The position numbers and the translations under genes are program-made. Below the pieces are notes generated by a model. It saw only the letters and a program-made list of their open reading frames with translations. It searched no databases and had not been told where the DNA came from. Source: Aquificaceae bacterium (GTDB lineage: Bacteria; Aquificota; Aquificia; Aquificales; Aquificaceae). From it: DNA of 14,738 bases. The stretch covers positions 1 to 14,738 of the forward strand of contig WFYM01000109.1 in NCBI GenBank assembly GCA_015490115.1. Direction: 5' to 3'. Positions 6,841 to 14,094 of the stretch are shown one piece after another; positions within the stretch are counted from its first letter, which is position 1, and the number at the start of each line of letters is the position of its first letter.

Positions 6841-7377
6841 ATGGAGACCTTCGGGACCACGATCCTTTGCGTGAGAAGAAACGGGAAAACCGTAATGGGG
6901 GGAGACGGTCAGGTTACGGTGGGAAGCTCGGTTATAAAGCACAGGGCGAGGAAGATAAGGAGGCTCTACGAGGGGAAGGTTTTAGCGGGTTTTGCGGGAA
7001 GTGCCGCGGACGGTCTTGCCCTTCTGGAGAGGTTCGAGAAGAAGCTCGAGGAGTTCAGGGGGAATCTGGTGAGGTCCGCCGTTGAGCTTGCGAAGGACTG
7101 GAGGACGGACAGGTATCTCAGGAGGCTCGAAGCTTTGCTCCTCGTTGCGGACAAGGAGAACATGCTCCTCATATCCGGAAACGGGGACGTGATAGAACCC
7201 GACGAACCTGTCCTCGGCATAGGTTCGGGGGGAGACTACGCGAGGTCCGCAGCCCTCGCACTCCTCAGGAACACGGACCTCGACGCCGAGACCATAGTGA
7301 GGAAATCTTTGGAGATAGCGGGGGAGATATGCGTATACACGAACAGGGAGCTTATCATAGAGGTCTTAGAAAAGTAA
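6841..7377 (+). CDS. hslV: ATP-dependent protease subunit HslV
   Basis: This 178-residue peptidase subunit of the HslUV (ClpQY) two-component protease forms a double hexamer capped by the HslU ATPase and degrades cytoplasmic proteins. The chain starts METFG, then TTILCVRRNGK. By alignment to family members, Thr6 is the N-terminal nucleophile after removal of a five-residue propeptide. Conserved segments follow: GGDGQVT (21-27), LAGFAGSAADG, ELAKDWRTDR, LEALLLVAD, SGNGDVIEP, GIGSGG and EICVYTN. I chose the ATG at 6841 from the propeptide position. An open frame continues upstream but lies antisense to hldD. No hslU is next to it in the window. The gene overlaps the convergent DUF554 gene by 12 bp, with no room for a terminator. 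Confidence 0.95.
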   Translation: METFGTTILCVRRNGKTVMGGDGQVTVGSSVIKHRARKIRRLYEGKVLAGFAGSAADGLALLERFEKKLEEFRGNLVRSAVELAKDWRTDRYLRRLEALLLVADKENMLLISGNGDVIEPDEPVLGIGSGGDYARSAALALLRNTDLDAETIVRKSLEIAGEICVYTNRELIIEVLEK

Positions 7378-8023
7378 GGAGGCTACGAGGGGAACCATAA
7401 GGTTCACGCTCTTTACCTTCTCGAGGAGTCCCCAGAGCTTCAAAGCTACCACGACCATCACACCACCGCCTACGAAGAAGCTGTTTCTCATGGAATCTTC
7501 AGATATGAACTCGCCGAAGAAGTAGGCGGAGAGGGTGATCGCCATCTGGAAGACGAGGACAAAAAAGGCGGAGAAGACGACACCCCTTCCCGAGGGAGCT
7601 TGCGAGGATTATGGAGGAGAAGCCGTCGAGGGTAGCCTTTGAGAGTATGAGGGAGCTGTCACCCTTCGTCCCCTCCAATATGCACCCTAAAAGGGTCATA
7701 GGTCCCACGGTGAAGAGGACGGAGGCTGTAACGAAACCCCTCGTAAAACCCCTGTCCTTTTTGCCTACCTTCGAGACAACCCCTTCGAGGTCGAACATGT
7801 AGCCGAGGGCAGTCCCGAAGAGGACTATCAGGAATACCTTTAAGGGATCTTCGGGTAGGTTTTCAGCCATCAGCTTCACGCCGAGGAGAAGGGTAAAAAG
7901 TCCCGTGCCGTGCAGGACACCCTCCCTTACCCTTTGGCTCAGGAATTTTGAAAGCTTCGTCCCGAGAAAGCCCCCTAAAAGGACGAGGAGGAAGTTGACG
8001 AGGGTCCCGAAACCGGGAAACAT
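7366..8023 (-). pseudogene. DUF554 (YdfK-like) membrane protein gene with a single frameshift
   Basis: This is a multi-spanning inner-membrane protein of the DUF554 family, function unknown. From the ATG at 8021-8023 the frame gives GTLVNFLLVLLGGFLG, LFTLLLGVKL, FLIVLFGTALGYMFDLEG, RGFVTASVLFTVGPM and DGFSSIILASSLGKG. It then shifts into a low-complexity arginine/leucine tail and stops at 7499. Removing one C from the CCCC run at 7583-7586 restores a family-like ending: VVFSAFFVLVFQMAITL, then SFFVGGGVMVVVALKLWG, then VNLMVPLVASLLF and TAA at 7366-7368. The repaired protein would be about 219 residues, normal for the family. The cause may be a real mutation, slippage or a sequencing error. 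The start overlaps the TGA of the upstream glycosyltransferase by one base and GGAG precedes it. A GTG at 8024-8026 is an alternative start. Confidence 0.85.
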
Positions 8024-9222
8024 CACTCCTTCTTTTCTTCCTGAGTCGCCTTCTTCAGTATGTCCTCCATCATCCTGTATATGAACTCGCCCCTGTCCTC
8101 TACGGTGAACCTGCTCCTTACAGCTTCCTTTGCCCTCTCCGCTATCTCCCTCGCTTCCTCTAAGTTATCGAGGTAATACAGGATCTTCTCCTCTATGTCA
8201 GCCCTGTCGAGGGGCATGTAAGTTATCACCTCCTCTCCGGGCTTTAAAAATCCCGGCAGGGTCCCCCTGTAGTCTATCATGAGGGCGCTTCCCATGGCTG
8301 AAACTTCGAGGGGTGTGTAGCCTATGCCCGAGGGGACCGTGTAGGGGAAGCTGACAACGGTGAGGAAGGTCCTCGAGTAAATTTTGAGGAGTTCCTCGTA
8401 GCTCTCAACTTTTATGTTCTCGTGGTCCTCCTTCAGCTCCCCTTGAAAGTCCCCGACTATCTTCAGGTTTATACCCTCGAGGAAGCTGACGAGATACCAC
8501 CTCTTCCTCATGGTAGCGTATATGCTGATGTCGTTGAGAAGCCTCAGGAAGGCTTCTTTGTTTTCCTCCCTCCACTTGGCTACCTCTTGCTGGTAGTCTG
8601 GGTTGAAGAGGTTGAGGACGTAATGGACAGCGTTTAAGACACCCACCTCCGGGTTCCTGAACATGAACTCTCCCGTCTCTATGAACAGGGGAAATATGTT
8701 CTCTGGAAGGTTCTGGCGGACTGAGTTTGCAACTATTTGGGGGTCGATGACGGGTCCGAGGAAGGCGACGTCTATGTCCTTTTCGGGTTCAGGCTCCGGG
8801 AGGGCTGAAAAGTCGAGGAAGGGGGTCACGTAGCTCATATTCTCTATGCCGAGGAGTTTCAAGCTCTCAGCGTATCTTATATCCCCGACTATGCCTATGA
8901 AGTTCCTGTGCTGGAGTCCGAATATGGCCGGGAAGTGAAGTAAGGGGTCTTCGGTGAAGTAGGAGATGTGGACGAAACCCAGTATATCGTATATGGGCTT
9001 CTTCTTCCCCTCCTGATCGCCCACTATTATCCCCGTCCCGTTGAGGTCGAGGGTAAAGGCTGGTCTTATCTCCATTATCTTGGAGACGGTCTCTTGGACG
9101 CTGTCGGGTCTCAGTTCAAGCTCGAATACCTCAACACCTTTTTCTTTTAAGTATTCGAGGAGGGCGTTTATGTGGAGCAGGGAACCTTTGAGGTCTCCGA
9201 CCTTTAAGAAGGCGAGTTTCAT
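8023..9222 (-). CDS. CgeB-like glycosyltransferase family protein
   Basis: This 399-residue cytoplasmic protein probably has two Rossmann-like halves. The C-terminal half resembles the CgeB/YkvP-type glycosyltransferase domain. Recognisable segments are SGIGYTPLEVSAMGSALMID (298-317), FLKPGEEVITY (325-335), a helical EEKILYYLDN (344-353) and the family-style ending RAKEAVRSRFT. The N-terminal half (MKLAFLKVGD, ALLEYLKEKGVEV, TLDLNGTGI) fits an acceptor-side domain. No donor or acceptor can be named from sequence. It lies 9 bp after the tRNA nucleotidyltransferase and is joined by a one-base overlap to the DUF554 gene, so it is in the middle of a four-gene operon. With hldD nearby it might act in cell-surface glycan synthesis, but that is only inference. 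Confidence 0.7.
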   Translation of the reverse strand: MKLAFLKVGDLKGSLLHINALLEYLKEKGVEVFELELRPDSVQETVSKIMEIRPAFTLDLNGTGIIVGDQEGKKKPIYDILGFVHISYFTEDPLLHFPAIFGLQHRNFIGIVGDIRYAESLKLLGIENMSYVTPFLDFSALPEPEPEKDIDVAFLGPVIDPQIVANSVRQNLPENIFPLFIETGEFMFRNPEVGVLNAVHYVLNLFNPDYQQEVAKWREENKEAFLRLLNDISIYATMRKRWYLVSFLEGINLKIVGDFQGELKEDHENIKVESYEELLKIYSRTFLTVVSFPYTVPSGIGYTPLEVSAMGSALMIDYRGTLPGFLKPGEEVITYMPLDRADIEEKILYYLDNLEEAREIAERAKEAVRSRFTVEDRGEFIYRMMEDILKKATQEEKKE

Positions 9223-9231
9223 GACACTTCA

Positions 9232-11712
9232 TTATATCAGAGAGTCCATGATCTCATCCTTCAGCTTTTCTACCTCCTCTCCGAGCTTCTTCCCAGAAAG
9301 ACCTCTCTCCTTGAGCTTTCGTATCTTTTCTTCCGGGACCTTTACGTATCTTAGCTTCTCAAGATAGATCTTCACCTTATCGGTCAGGTCTTCTTCTGTC
9401 ATGAGGATGAGAAGAAGGGAGGTGTGGAGACCCCTCAGCGTCCTGTATATTTCCGAGTTTCTCTTCGAACTCCTCAAGCTCTTCGCTATCTTCGAGAGGT
9501 CCCGAAACACCCTCTTTGTGTTTTCCCTCACCCACCGGGGGGCGGAAGCCTCCTCGAGGAGCTTCAGGGCTTCCTCTTCCTTAACATCTCTTAGGAGAAC
9601 CATAAGGAACACCCACCCGTAGTCGATCCTCTCGGAGGGAAACTGGAGGCTGTGCCAGTGGATTACCTTGCTGAGGGATGAGAGCTTATCCTCGAGTTCC
9701 CCCTTCCACCTGAAGCCCTCTACGAGGCTCTCGAGTATCCCGAAGCTTTTGTAGAGTCTGAGGATGTCGGGGAGTCTCTCTTCCTTGAGTGTAGCCTTCA
9801 GCTCGTTCATGACCCTACCTTTCGGTGCCTTCTTCAAAAGTCCGAGGTCTACAGCTTGTCTCAGGAGCTTCTCCGTGCTTTTGGAGAGCCTAAAGCCGAA
9901 CCTTCCCGCGAACCTGATAGCCCTCAAGATCCTTACCGGATCTTCGACGAAGCTCACTGGGTGAAGGACCCTGATCACACCCTCCTTCAAGTCCTTGAGA
10001 CCTCCGAAGTAGTCTATAAGCGTCCCGAAGTCCTCAGGGTTTACGGAGATAGCGAGTGCGTTTATGGTAAAGTCTCTCCTCAGGAGGTCCTCTTTTATGG
10101 AAGCCCTCTCCACCTTGGGATACGAGCCGGGAGCTGAATAGGTCTCCCTCCTCGCCGTGGAAAGCTCCACCTTTACGTTTCCAACTTTGAGGTGCGCGGT
10201 CCCGAACTCGGGGAAGGGGTGGAGGGGGACTTTGTGCTTCTTTGCGAGTTCCTCTCCTACTTTCAGGGCGTATCCCTCGATCGTGAAGTCAACGTCGAGG
10301 ACCTCCCTACCGAGGAGAAGGTCCCTCACAGCTCCCCCGACCATGTAAGCTCTGAAGCCGAGGGAGGCTGAGATCTCACCCACTTCTTTCGCCAAACCCT
10401 CGATGTTCTCAGGTATCCTTATCCTCTTCCTCCTCGCCTCAAGATCACCTAAATCTTCCCTCAGCCTCCTGAGGAGGTCGACCCTCGTCAGAACTCCGAC
10501 CACCTTTTCTCCCTCCACAACGGGTATGAGGTTCTGTCCGAACCTGCTCAGGATCTCCTCAGCCTCCCAGATGAGGTCTTCTGGCTTTAATGTTCTCACC
10601 TCCCTTAACGCAAAGGAACCCACCCTCTCATCCGGGAGGAACTTCGAAAGCTTCAGGAGGTCCTTCTTCGATATTATCCCGACGAGCCTCCCCTCCTCGT
10701 CCACAACGGGAGCGCTCCCGAAACCTCTTTCCGTCATCTCGGAGAGGGCTTCCCTCAGGCTCATATCCGACCGAAGGACAAAGGGTGGAGAGGTCATGAT
10801 CTCCCCTACCCTCACCTTCAAGGGTCCCTCGGACTTCAGGAGGTTTAAAATCAAGCTCTTCAGCCTGCTTGCCGGGACGTTCTCGAGCTTTAAAGCTCCA
10901 GCTTCAGGGTGTCCACCACCTCCTAGCTTCGAAAGTATCCTCCCCGCGTCGATCTCCGGATCCTGAGACCTTCCGAAGACGTAGGTCTTCCCCTCAGCTT
11001 CTATTATCACGAAGAAGGCGTCAGCTTCCTTGAGATCCTTCATCTCGTAAAGTAAGGAGATGAGGTCAGGCTCATACTTTTCGAGGACCGCCGTCGCCAC
11101 CGCAACGCTCTTTTTCCCTATGTAGAGCTTCTCCACCGAGGAGACTATCTCCCTCAAAGCTTCTATCTGCTCCCTTGTATAGCTACCCGAGAGCAGGTCC
11201 CTCAGCTTCCTCAAGCTCGCACCCTTCGAGAGGAGCCAAGAGGCTGCGGTAAGATCCCTCGGCGTCGTCCCTTCGTAGGTGAAGCTTCCCGTGTCCTCGT
11301 ATATACCGAGGAGTATGAGGGTTGCCTCCTCAGGGGTGAGGTCCGCACTTTTCTTCATCAGCTCCTCAACAACGAGGGTCGTCGAAGAACCCACCCTCTC
11401 CACCTTTCCCGAGAACTCTTCGACCTCTCCCGAAGGGTGGTGGTCGTAAACTATGAAGCCCTCTATTCTTTCCCTTTCGATCCCTTCCGGGACGTTCCTC
11501 GTGTCGACGAGGACGAGGAGGAACTTCTTCGGAAGCTCCTCGGTAAGCCGAAAGAGGTGTCTGAACTCTTTGAAAACTTTTCCAGCCTTTCTGGAGAGGT
11601 ATCTGGGCTTTAGGAGGACCGAATCCGGGTAGAGTTTTTGGACAGCGAGGGCTGAAGAGAGGGCATCGAGGTCCGCCCCCTCCTCCAAAACGATCACCTT
11701 GGGAACTTCCAT
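9232..11712 (-). CDS. DHH-CBS-tRNA nucleotidyltransferase (probable A-adding enzyme)
   Basis: This is an 826-residue fusion. Residues 1-295 form a DHH/DHHA1 phosphoesterase-like module: GADLDAL (12-18), LVD (68-70), DHH (90-92) and GGGGHPEAGA (264-273). Two CBS domains follow at about 303-355 and 365-418, and these usually bind adenosyl ligands. Residues from about 435 form a class II polymerase head: VGGAVRDLLLG (458-468), catalytic aspartates in DVDFTIEG (473-480), LLRRDFTINALA (543-554) and EDPVRILRAIRFAGRFGF (590-607), then helical body and tail domains. It would add the 3' end of tRNA. Aquifex aeolicus divides CCA addition between a CC-adding and an A-adding enzyme, and I recall the large DHH-CBS protein as the A-adding one. 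Assignment to A rather than CC or full CCA is from memory. The ATG lacks a Shine-Dalgarno. It starts 11 bp after the ybjQ-like gene. Confidence 0.88.
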   Translation of the reverse strand: MEVPKVIVLEEGADLDALSSALAVQKLYPDSVLLKPRYLSRKAGKVFKEFRHLFRLTEELPKKFLLVLVDTRNVPEGIERERIEGFIVYDHHPSGEVEEFSGKVERVGSSTTLVVEELMKKSADLTPEEATLILLGIYEDTGSFTYEGTTPRDLTAASWLLSKGASLRKLRDLLSGSYTREQIEALREIVSSVEKLYIGKKSVAVATAVLEKYEPDLISLLYEMKDLKEADAFFVIIEAEGKTYVFGRSQDPEIDAGRILSKLGGGGHPEAGALKLENVPASRLKSLILNLLKSEGPLKVRVGEIMTSPPFVLRSDMSLREALSEMTERGFGSAPVVDEEGRLVGIISKKDLLKLSKFLPDERVGSFALREVRTLKPEDLIWEAEEILSRFGQNLIPVVEGEKVVGVLTRVDLLRRLREDLGDLEARRKRIRIPENIEGLAKEVGEISASLGFRAYMVGGAVRDLLLGREVLDVDFTIEGYALKVGEELAKKHKVPLHPFPEFGTAHLKVGNVKVELSTARRETYSAPGSYPKVERASIKEDLLRRDFTINALAISVNPEDFGTLIDYFGGLKDLKEGVIRVLHPVSFVEDPVRILRAIRFAGRFGFRLSKSTEKLLRQAVDLGLLKKAPKGRVMNELKATLKEERLPDILRLYKSFGILESLVEGFRWKGELEDKLSSLSKVIHWHSLQFPSERIDYGWVFLMVLLRDVKEEEALKLLEEASAPRWVRENTKRVFRDLSKIAKSLRSSKRNSEIYRTLRGLHTSLLLILMTEEDLTDKVKIYLEKLRYVKVPEEKIRKLKERGLSGKKLGEEVEKLKDEIMDSLI

Positions 11713-11723
11713 AGAGATTAAAT

Positions 11724-12098
11724 CTAAACCCTCACAGCCAGTCCGCGTGCAGTTATCCTCACGTGTTCCTTGAATGTTTCTTTCTCGATCTTGAGGTCCA
11801 AGATCGCGTTAGCCCCCATGCTCTTTGCCTTGACCATGAGCTTATGGACCACGTCCTCCTCCGCGAGGTCCGGGGAGATCTCACCCTCCACAGGTAAAAC
11901 GGAGGTGCTTTCTATCATCCCGTATATCCTCTTCACCTCGTATCCGGGTATGGTCTTCGAGTATGTGACTATAACGTCCGAGGCGTCACCCTGAGGAGGG
12001 GGCTGATCTCTTTTCTGAGATTTGCCCCTGCTCCTTGTGATTATGTAATAGGCTACGAGGCTGAGGATCAGGACTCCCGCCGAAAGTTCGAGGAGCAT
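11724..12098 (-). CDS. YbjQ-like (DUF74) protein with N-terminal membrane anchor
   Basis: This is a 124-residue protein. Residues 3-20 (LELSAGVLILSLVAYYII) form one membrane segment, followed by a basic, proline-rich linker (RSRGKSQKRDQPPPQ). The remainder resembles the YbjQ/UPF0145 fold: VTYSKTIPGYEVKRIYGMIE (about 44-63), a helix HKLMVKAKSMGANAILDLKI (about 85-104) and a C-terminal ARGLAVRV strand. The function of this family is not established. It is the first gene of the minus-strand operon that continues with the tRNA nucleotidyltransferase. GGAGG with six bases to the ATG is present, and a good sigma-70 promoter lies just upstream. It is the operon gene with the clearest ribosome binding site. 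Confidence 0.72.
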   Translation of the reverse strand: MLLELSAGVLILSLVAYYIITRSRGKSQKRDQPPPQGDASDVIVTYSKTIPGYEVKRIYGMIESTSVLPVEGEISPDLAEEDVVHKLMVKAKSMGANAILDLKIEKETFKEHVRITARGLAVRV

Positions 12099-12127
12099 TT
12101 CTTCCCTCCCTCTGCCCTCTGGGAAAT

Positions 12128-12156
12128 ATTATAGGTTCGGTCCCGCTGGGCATCAA
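12128..12156 (-). promoter_or_regulatory. Sigma-70 promoter for the ybjQ-tRNA nucleotidyltransferase operon
   Basis: On the minus strand TTGATG (12151-12156) and a perfect TATAAT (12128-12133) are 17 bp apart. The start is predicted near 12121, leaving a leader of about 22 nt that contains the GGAGG of the ybjQ-like gene. The first TGTAAA/TTTACA palindrome begins at 12158, one base upstream of the -35, so a protein bound there could activate or block this promoter. Confidence 0.6.
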
Positions 12157-12157
12157 A

Positions 12158-12193
12158 TGTAAACAATTTTACAATTTTGTAAACAATTTTACA
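12158..12193. promoter_or_regulatory. Two identical 16-bp palindromic operators (upstream activator sites)
   Basis: TGTAAACAATTTTACA occurs at 12158-12173 and again at 12178-12193. Each has perfect 6-bp arms (TGTAAA / TTTACA) around a 4-bp centre. The centres are 20 bp apart, two helical turns, so two dimers would bind the same face of the DNA. They lie about 115 and 95 bp upstream of the predicted sigma-54 start of glnB, the usual distance for NtrC-family enhancer sites. The core also reads GTA-N8-TAC, the consensus of the cyanobacterial nitrogen regulator NtcA, and is one base shorter than the TnrA/GlnR box. Which regulator binds is unknown. Confidence 0.7.
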
Positions 12194-12252
12194 AAAATTT
12201 TCCCTCCTCCGCTAAGAGGGAGGTTGTAAGATCAAGGTATCCGTGCCTGTTT

Positions 12253-12269
12253 TTGGCACGGACCTTGCA
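12253..12269 (+). promoter_or_regulatory. Sigma-54 (RpoN) promoter of glnB-glnA-amtB
   Basis: TTGGCACGGACCTTGCA matches the -24/-12 consensus (TGGCACG, four bases, TTGCA) exactly, with GG at 12255-12256 and GC at 12267-12268. The start is predicted near 12280-12281. This would give a leader of only about 13 nt that begins right at the AGGAGG of glnB. The -24 element is half of a perfect 7-bp inverted repeat, CCGTGCC (12241-12247) and GGCACGG (12255-12261). Sigma-54 control by an NtrC-type activator is common for glnA operons. Confidence 0.88.
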
Positions 12270-12281
12270 AAAAATTTTACA
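12266..12281. promoter_or_regulatory. Possible third, degenerate operator at the glnB start site
   Basis: TGCAAAAAATTTTACA has the same 6-4-6 layout as the two upstream palindromes, with one mismatch in the left arm (TGCAAA). It covers the -12 GC of the sigma-54 promoter, the predicted start and the base before the Shine-Dalgarno. It could be a repression site, but part of the match is forced by the -12 element itself, so it may be coincidence. Confidence 0.3.
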
Positions 12282-12293
12282 GGAGGCGGGGAG

Positions 12294-12632
12294 ATGAAGA
12301 AGATCGAGGCGATCATTAAGCCTTTCAAGCTGGACGAGGTCAAGGACGCCCTCGTTGAGATAGGGATAGGAGGGATGACGGTCACGGAGGTGAAGGGCTT
12401 CGGTCAGCAGAAGGGTCACACGGAGATCTACAGGGGGACCGAATACGTGATCGACTTCCTCCCTAAGGTCAAGATCGAGGTGATAGTCAAGGACGAGGAC
12501 GTGGAGAAGGTGGTCGAGACCATAGTAAAGACAGCCCAGACGGGAAGGGTGGGAGACGGTAAGATATTCATAATTCCCGTGGAGGACGTGATAAGGATAA
12601 GGACGGGAGAGAGGGGAGAGGCGGCGGTTTAA
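12294..12632 (+). CDS. glnB: Nitrogen regulatory protein PII
   Basis: This is a 112-residue PII signal protein. As a trimer it binds ATP/ADP and 2-oxoglutarate and reports nitrogen/carbon balance to partners such as AmtB and the glutamine synthetase control system. The T-loop has EIYRGTEYVIDFLPK (44-58) with Tyr51, the residue uridylylated in many bacteria. The C-terminal signature TGRVGDGKIFI (about 83-93) and the ending VIRIRTGERG are typical. Length matches the family. I chose the ATG at 12294 because MKKIEAIIKPFKLDEVK is the universal PII start and AGGAGG sits at 12281-12286. An upstream in-frame ATG at 12243 would lie before the predicted transcription start. glnA follows after 25 bp. 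Confidence 0.97.
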   Translation: MKKIEAIIKPFKLDEVKDALVEIGIGGMTVTEVKGFGQQKGHTEIYRGTEYVIDFLPKVKIEVIVKDEDVEKVVETIVKTAQTGRVGDGKIFIIPVEDVIRIRTGERGEAAV

Positions 12633-12657
12633 AAATTTTAGCAGAGGAGGTGCGGGC

Positions 12658-14067
12658 ATGCCCAAGTATTCACCTCAGGAGGTGTTGAGCCTCATCGAGC
12701 AGGAAGGTATCCAGTATGTGGATCTCAGGTTCTCCGACCCCTTCGGTCAGTGGCAACACATGACCTTACCCGCCTACGAGCTTTCCGAGGAGTCCTTCGA
12801 GAAGGGTATAGGTTTCGACGGCTCCTCGATAAGGGGTTGGCAGTCGATCCACGAGTCGGACATGATAGCAAAGCCGGACCCCAACACAGCCTTCATAGAC
12901 CCCTTCATAGAGCCTAAGACCCTCGTGATGATATGCGACATATACGATCCCGTAACGGGTGAGAGGTACGGAAGGGACACAAGATACATAGCTCAGAAGG
13001 CTGAACAGTATCTCAAGCAAACGGGTATAGGCGACACCGCTTACTTCGGTCCCGAGGCTGAGTTCTTCATCTTGGACTCGGTTGAGTTCGGGAACGCGGA
13101 ACACTACTCCTTCTGGAGGATAGACTCGGAGGAGGGTTGGTGGAACAGGGAGGTGACGTCGACGGGCTACAAGGTCCCCCACAAGAGGGGATACTTCCCC
13201 ACACCTCCCCTCGACAAGATGACGAACATAAGGAACGAGATGGTCTCGATCCTCTCCGAGATAGGGATAACGGTTGAGGTTCACCACCACGAGGTAGCCT
13301 CCGCCGGGCAGGCTGAGATAGACATAAGGTACGACTCCTTGGTAAATCAAGCTGATAAGCTCTTCATATACAAATACGTTGTCAGAAACGTAGCTGCGAA
13401 GCACGGAAAATACGCAACCTTCATGGCGAAGGTCCTCCCGAACGACAACGGCTCGGGTATGCACACCCACTTCTCCATATGGAAGAACGGTGAGAACCTG
13501 TTTGCGGGTAGCGGTTACGCTGGTCTTTCGGAGATAGGACTCTACGCCATAGGAGGTATACTCAAGCACGCGAGGGCGCTCACCGCCTTTACGAACCCGA
13601 CTATAAACTCCTACCACAGGCTCGTTCCCGGTTTCGAAGCTCCCGTGAGGCTCGCCTACTCAGCGAGGAACAGGTCCGCGGCGATAAGGATACCCATGTA
13701 TTACCAAGACCCCAAGGCGAAGAGGATAGAGATAAGGTTCCCAGACGCTACATGCAATCCATACCTCGCCTTCTCCGCCATACTGATGGCTGCGATAGAC
13801 GGCATAGAGAACAGGATCGATCCGGGAGAACCCTTCGACAAGGACATATACTCCCTGCCACCCGAGGAACTCGAAGGTATACCCCAGCTTCCGGGTTCCC
13901 TCGAGGAGTCCTTGAACGAACTCGAAAAGGACTACGAGTTCCTCCTAAAAGGAGGAGTCTTTACCGAGGAGTTCATACAGCTCTGGATAGAGGCAAAGAG
14001 AGCCGAGATAGACGAGATAAGGTTCATACCTCATCCGAAGGAGTTCGAGCTTTACTTCGATATTTGA
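12658..14067 (+). CDS. glnA: Glutamine synthetase, type I
   Basis: This 469-residue enzyme forms glutamine from glutamate, ammonia and ATP as a dodecamer in the cytoplasm. Motifs in order are the latch aspartate loop GFDGSSIRGW (52-61), metal-binding GPEAEFF (131-137), the histidine cluster EVHHHEVA (207-214), NDNGSGMHTH (262-271), NPTINSYHRLVPG (313-325), RNRSAAIR (337-344) and RFPDATCNPYLA (360-371). The segment KDIYSLPPEE places a tyrosine (Tyr398) where adenylylation occurs in the beta subtype. Regulation by GlnE-type adenylylation is therefore possible, although no glnE is in the window. AGGAGG lies seven bases before the ATG. The gene is cotranscribed after glnB from the sigma-54 promoter. 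Confidence 0.98.
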   Translation: MPKYSPQEVLSLIEQEGIQYVDLRFSDPFGQWQHMTLPAYELSEESFEKGIGFDGSSIRGWQSIHESDMIAKPDPNTAFIDPFIEPKTLVMICDIYDPVTGERYGRDTRYIAQKAEQYLKQTGIGDTAYFGPEAEFFILDSVEFGNAEHYSFWRIDSEEGWWNREVTSTGYKVPHKRGYFPTPPLDKMTNIRNEMVSILSEIGITVEVHHHEVASAGQAEIDIRYDSLVNQADKLFIYKYVVRNVAAKHGKYATFMAKVLPNDNGSGMHTHFSIWKNGENLFAGSGYAGLSEIGLYAIGGILKHARALTAFTNPTINSYHRLVPGFEAPVRLAYSARNRSAAIRIPMYYQDPKAKRIEIRFPDATCNPYLAFSAILMAAIDGIENRIDPGEPFDKDIYSLPPEELEGIPQLPGSLEESLNELEKDYEFLLKGGVFTEEFIQLWIEAKRAEIDEIRFIPHPKEFELYFDI

Positions 14068-14075
14068 AGCTTTCG

Positions 14076-14094
14076 GGGGTCCCCCGCGGACCCC
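14076..14094 (+). terminator. G+C-rich hairpin between glnA and amtB (attenuator or 3'-end stabiliser)
   Basis: GGGGTCC (14076-14082) and GGACCCC (14088-14094) form a perfect 7-bp stem with a 5-base loop, 9 bases after the glnA stop. It is followed by TTCTAC, not a proper T-run, so full intrinsic termination is doubtful. It more likely lowers amtB expression relative to glnBA or protects the upstream mRNA. Confidence 0.5.

Noticed and set aside
6823..6942. A 40-codon N-terminal extension of HldD
   Set aside because: The NAD-binding motif starts six residues after the ATG at 6822, and the extension lies antisense to the hslV coding start.
7499..7585. The arginine/leucine-rich C-terminus of the DUF554 reading frame as a real protein tail
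   Set aside because: The neighbouring frame encodes the expected hydrophobic family sequence through to a stop at 7366, so the tail is out of frame.
12230..12261. A second sigma-54 promoter on the minus strand (GGCACGGATACCTTGA)
   Set aside because: The spacing to TTG is two bases too long and the essential GC at -12 is missing. The minus-strand operon already has a good sigma-70 promoter.
12243..12293. An upstream in-frame ATG for GlnB
   Set aside because: It lies within and before the sigma-54 promoter and ahead of the Shine-Dalgarno. PII proteins begin at MKKIEAIIKPF.
12629..12644. A fourth TGTAAA/TTTACA-like site between glnB and glnA
   Set aside because: TTTAAAAATTTTAGCA matches poorly, has no symmetric arms and overlaps the glnB stop codon. 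It is probably chance AT-richness.
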